From JANLQX01 sp043775075 (GTDB lineage: Bacteria; Actinomycetota; Acidimicrobiia; Acidimicrobiales; JANYDT01): 7,700 bases of DNA. A program made the position numbers and the translations under genes. The notes below the pieces were generated by a model. The model made no database searches. It was not told the origin of the DNA and saw only the letters and a program-made list of their open reading frames with translations. The DNA is taken from positions 1 to 7,700 of the forward strand of contig JAYVSS010000303.1 of assembly GCA_043775075.1 (NCBI GenBank), given 5' to 3'. How positions within the stretch are numbered: the first letter of the stretch is position 1; every line of letters begins with the position of its first letter. This document shows positions 5,986-7,700 of the stretch, one piece after another.

Positions 5986-6170
5986 TTGGTGTCTCCTGTT
6001 CCTCTCGGCCCGGAAAGTCCGGCCCGACAGAAACGGTACGGAAGGGCATGTTTCTCTCTGCTGACTGAGGTGACGCATTGCCCGTGCCCGGTGAGCGGGG
6101 ACCCATCCCCGCAGCCCAGGGCGGTCAGCAAACCGAAACAGTGGGGCTCTAAGGTGAGCGAAGAGGTGAC
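5986..6170. promoter_or_regulatory. Divergent intergenic region with hairpin at 6095-6112
   Basis: This 185-base region separates two outward-reading genes and must hold both promoters. It contains the AGGAGA ribosome site of the leftward gene (5992-5997) and AGAGG (6162-6166) before the rightward ATG. GCGGGGA-CCCA-TCCCCGC (6095-6112) is a perfect 7-bp inverted repeat, and CCGGA-AAG-TCCGG (about 6010-6022) is a smaller one. GAGGTGAC occurs at 6067-6074 and again at 6163-6170, the second overlapping the ribosome site. A regulator site here is plausible because the rightward gene encodes a DNA-binding protein, but no -10 or -35 was assigned. Confidence 0.4.
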
Positions 6171-7700
6171 ATGGACAACCGAGCCGCCAAGCGAAAAGCG
6201 ATCGTCCCCGGAGCCGCCCTTCGTTACCAGATTCTTGGTTCCGTCGGAGTTTTGGGTGACCTGCGGCCGATCTCGCTCGGTGGTGTCCAGCAACGCCGTC
6301 TGCTCGGTTTGTTGCTCTCCCACCCGGGCGTAGTTGTGGCGCTCGATCAGATTGTCGAGGCCCTGTGGTCGGCCGGCGACCACCCATCGATTCCGGAGCG
6401 GACCGTCCAGAGTTACGTGTCCCGTATCCGTGGCGTGGTGGGTGACGGACGTCTGCTGCGCCGGTCCGGTGGCTACCTGATCGACCTCGCCGGCGCGACC
6501 CTCGACTCGCAGGAGTTCGTGCGAGCGGTCAAGGCCGCCAAAGGGCGGCCTCCGGCCCAAGCGCTGGCGCCGCTCGCCGACGCGCTGGCGCGGTGGTCGG
6601 GTCCGCCTTTCGGCGAATTTGCCGGGGAACCGTGGACGATCGAGCCGGCTCGCATGTTGCATGACCTGCGAGCAACCGCCCTCGAGGACACCTTCGCCGC
6701 CCGCCTCGCGCTCGACGAGCATCGCCAAATCGTCGGCGACATCGAAGCAGCAGTGGCTGAGTATCCGCACCGTGCACAACTGGTCGGGCACCTCATGATC
6801 GCCCTTCATCGGTCTGGCTCCGACGGAGCGGCGGTCCGAGCGTTCCAGCGGCACCGGCGGCACGTGGTGGACGAATCGGGTCTCGATCCGGCGCCGATGC
6901 TGGTCGAACTGGAGCGCCGGATCCTGGCCAACGACATGGCGGTGAGCCTCCCCGAGGCGGTGCCTCGAATCCGAGGCTATGAACTGATCGAGCCGATCGG
7001 GGGCGGGCCGCATGGCACGGTCTACCGGGCCCGTCAACCCTTCACCGAGCGAGTCGTGGCGGTCAAGGTGATCGACGCCGATATCGCCGACGACCCGGAG
7101 TTCGTGCGGTCGTTTGAAGCCCGAGCCCAACGGGTCGCCCGTATCGAGCACCCCCATGTCAACGCACTGTACGACTTCTGGAGGGAGTCAGGTGGTGCTT
7201 TCCTCGTCTCCCGGCTCCTGGATCACGACTTGGGTGAGGCCCGACAAACCGATGGGCCGTGGACCCTTCAGCGCACAACGGAGTTCATCAACATGATTGG
7301 CGGGGCGCTGGCGTCCGGTCACCGAATGGGGATCGTGCACGGGAACGTGCGGGACGCCAACATCTTGTTTGACGAGTCCGGGTATCCGTATCTCGCCGAC
7401 TATCCGGTGTTCGCCACGCCCATGGCGGGTCCGAATGCACGAACGAGGGCGTCGGACTGCGAGGCGCTCGCTTCACTCGTCTGGGGAATGCTTGCCGGCC
7501 GGCCCGCTCTCGATCACGAGTACCGAGATCGGGCCGAGATCCTTCGCCAACTGCGGCCCGATGTGCCCGCCGCCGCCGTTCGCGCCCTCGACCCGACGCA
7601 GACGGGAGTGGCAGGCAGCGAGGGCCCGGGGAGCTCTGAAGTCGAAGGGTTGGTGGGAGCGTGGAACGACGCCTGCGGCGGTTCCGGTGCCGGGTCTCGC
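6171..7700 (+). CDS. SARP-type regulator (winged helix + BTAD) fused to a pseudokinase domain, 3' end cut by window
   Basis: The 510 visible residues read without a stop and contain three domains. First is an OmpR-type winged helix (about 18-106): LGGVQQRRLLGLLL, VALDQIVEALW, RTVQSYVSRIRGVVG and LLRRSGGYLID. Second is a bacterial transcriptional activator (BTAD) helical domain (about 112-252), with LDSQEFVRAV, AVAEYPHRAQLVGHLMIALHRSG and GLDPAPMLVELERRIL; such pairs activate transcription from repeated sites. Third is a protein-kinase fold (about 267-503). Its glycine loop is kept (G277, G279, G282), as is K299 of VAVK. However, the alpha-C Glu position is R318, HRD is H390-G391-N392, the following Lys is R394, and DFG is D410-Y411-P412. 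Only 19 residues separate D410 from the alpha-F Asp (D429), so the activation loop and APE motif are missing. It should be catalytically dead, though nucleotide binding is possible. The ATG at 6171 has AGAGG 4 bases upstream. Related proteins often continue into an nSTAND NTPase and WD40 repeats; that part, if present, lies outside the window. Confidence 0.88.
   Translation, partial: MDNRAAKRKAIVPGAALRYQILGSVGVLGDLRPISLGGVQQRRLLGLLLSHPGVVVALDQIVEALWSAGDHPSIPERTVQSYVSRIRGVVGDGRLLRRSGGYLIDLAGATLDSQEFVRAVKAAKGRPPAQALAPLADALARWSGPPFGEFAGEPWTIEPARMLHDLRATALEDTFAARLALDEHRQIVGDIEAAVAEYPHRAQLVGHLMIALHRSGSDGAAVRAFQRHRRHVVDESGLDPAPMLVELERRILANDMAVSLPEAVPRIRGYELIEPIGGGPHGTVYRARQPFTERVVAVKVIDADIADDPEFVRSFEARAQRVARIEHPHVNALYDFWRESGGAFLVSRLLDHDLGEARQTDGPWTLQRTTEFINMIGGALASGHRMGIVHGNVRDANILFDESGYPYLADYPVFATPMAGPNARTRASDCEALASLVWGMLAGRPALDHEYRDRAEILRQLRPDVPAAAVRALDPTQTGVAGSEGPGSSEVEGLVGAWNDACGGSGAGSR

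Noticed and set aside
5986..6387. N-terminal extension of the substrate-binding protein frame to 6387
   Set aside because: The extension overlaps the divergent regulator gene, lacks family resemblance, and would bury the signal peptide. The ATG at 5985 has a strong AGGAGA site.
5982..7157. A 391-codon open frame on the - strand opposite the SARP-pseudokinase gene
   Set aside because: It is the antisense shadow of a strongly supported + strand gene. Its translation is Arg/His/Asp-rich without any recognisable domain, as expected in GC-rich DNA.

Overview
The window is high-GC DNA from an actinobacterium. The pairing of clpS with a DUF2017 gene, a heme O synthase with the actinobacterial consensus, a RelBE pair resembling the Mycobacterium type, and a SARP-type regulator all point that way. 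The kinase-like module of the SARP protein and the isolated Leu/Ile/Val-type binding protein suggest an environmental lineage such as Acidimicrobiia; this placement is inference.

Positions 1-2435 are a housekeeping block. A 3'-truncated heme O synthase (ctaB) is read leftwards from 866. Diverging from it, clpS (N-end rule adaptor), a DUF2017 gene and a Fur-family regulator follow closely on the + strand. The Fur gene has no visible Shine-Dalgarno sequence but has a TANNNT box just upstream, suggesting leaderless expression. A complete tRNA-Glu(UUC) ends the block.

Positions 2436-4176 look like the scar of an integrated element at tRNA-Glu. A tandem 11-bp repeat is followed by a tyrosine-recombinase gene broken by two single-base frameshifts and lacking its whole catalytic domain. 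About 0.5 kb of non-coding debris with short repeats comes next. A leftward RelB/RelE toxin-antitoxin pair, which looks intact, ends the region. No second copy of the tRNA 3' end was found in the window.

Positions 4177-7700 hold a divergent pair. On the - strand is an exported, Cys-less (non-lipoprotein) substrate-binding protein with a Ser/Thr/Pro-rich linker and no transporter genes beside it. On the + strand is a long gene, cut by the window end, encoding an OmpR-type winged helix, a BTAD domain and a protein-kinase-like domain. The kinase fold keeps its glycine loop and VAVK lysine. It has lost the alpha-C glutamate, the HRD aspartate, an intact DFG motif and almost the whole activation segment. 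It is therefore a predicted pseudokinase fused to a SARP DNA-binding module, and it is the most interesting object here. The two genes share a 185-bp region with a perfect 7-bp hairpin and may form a sensing/response pair (inference).
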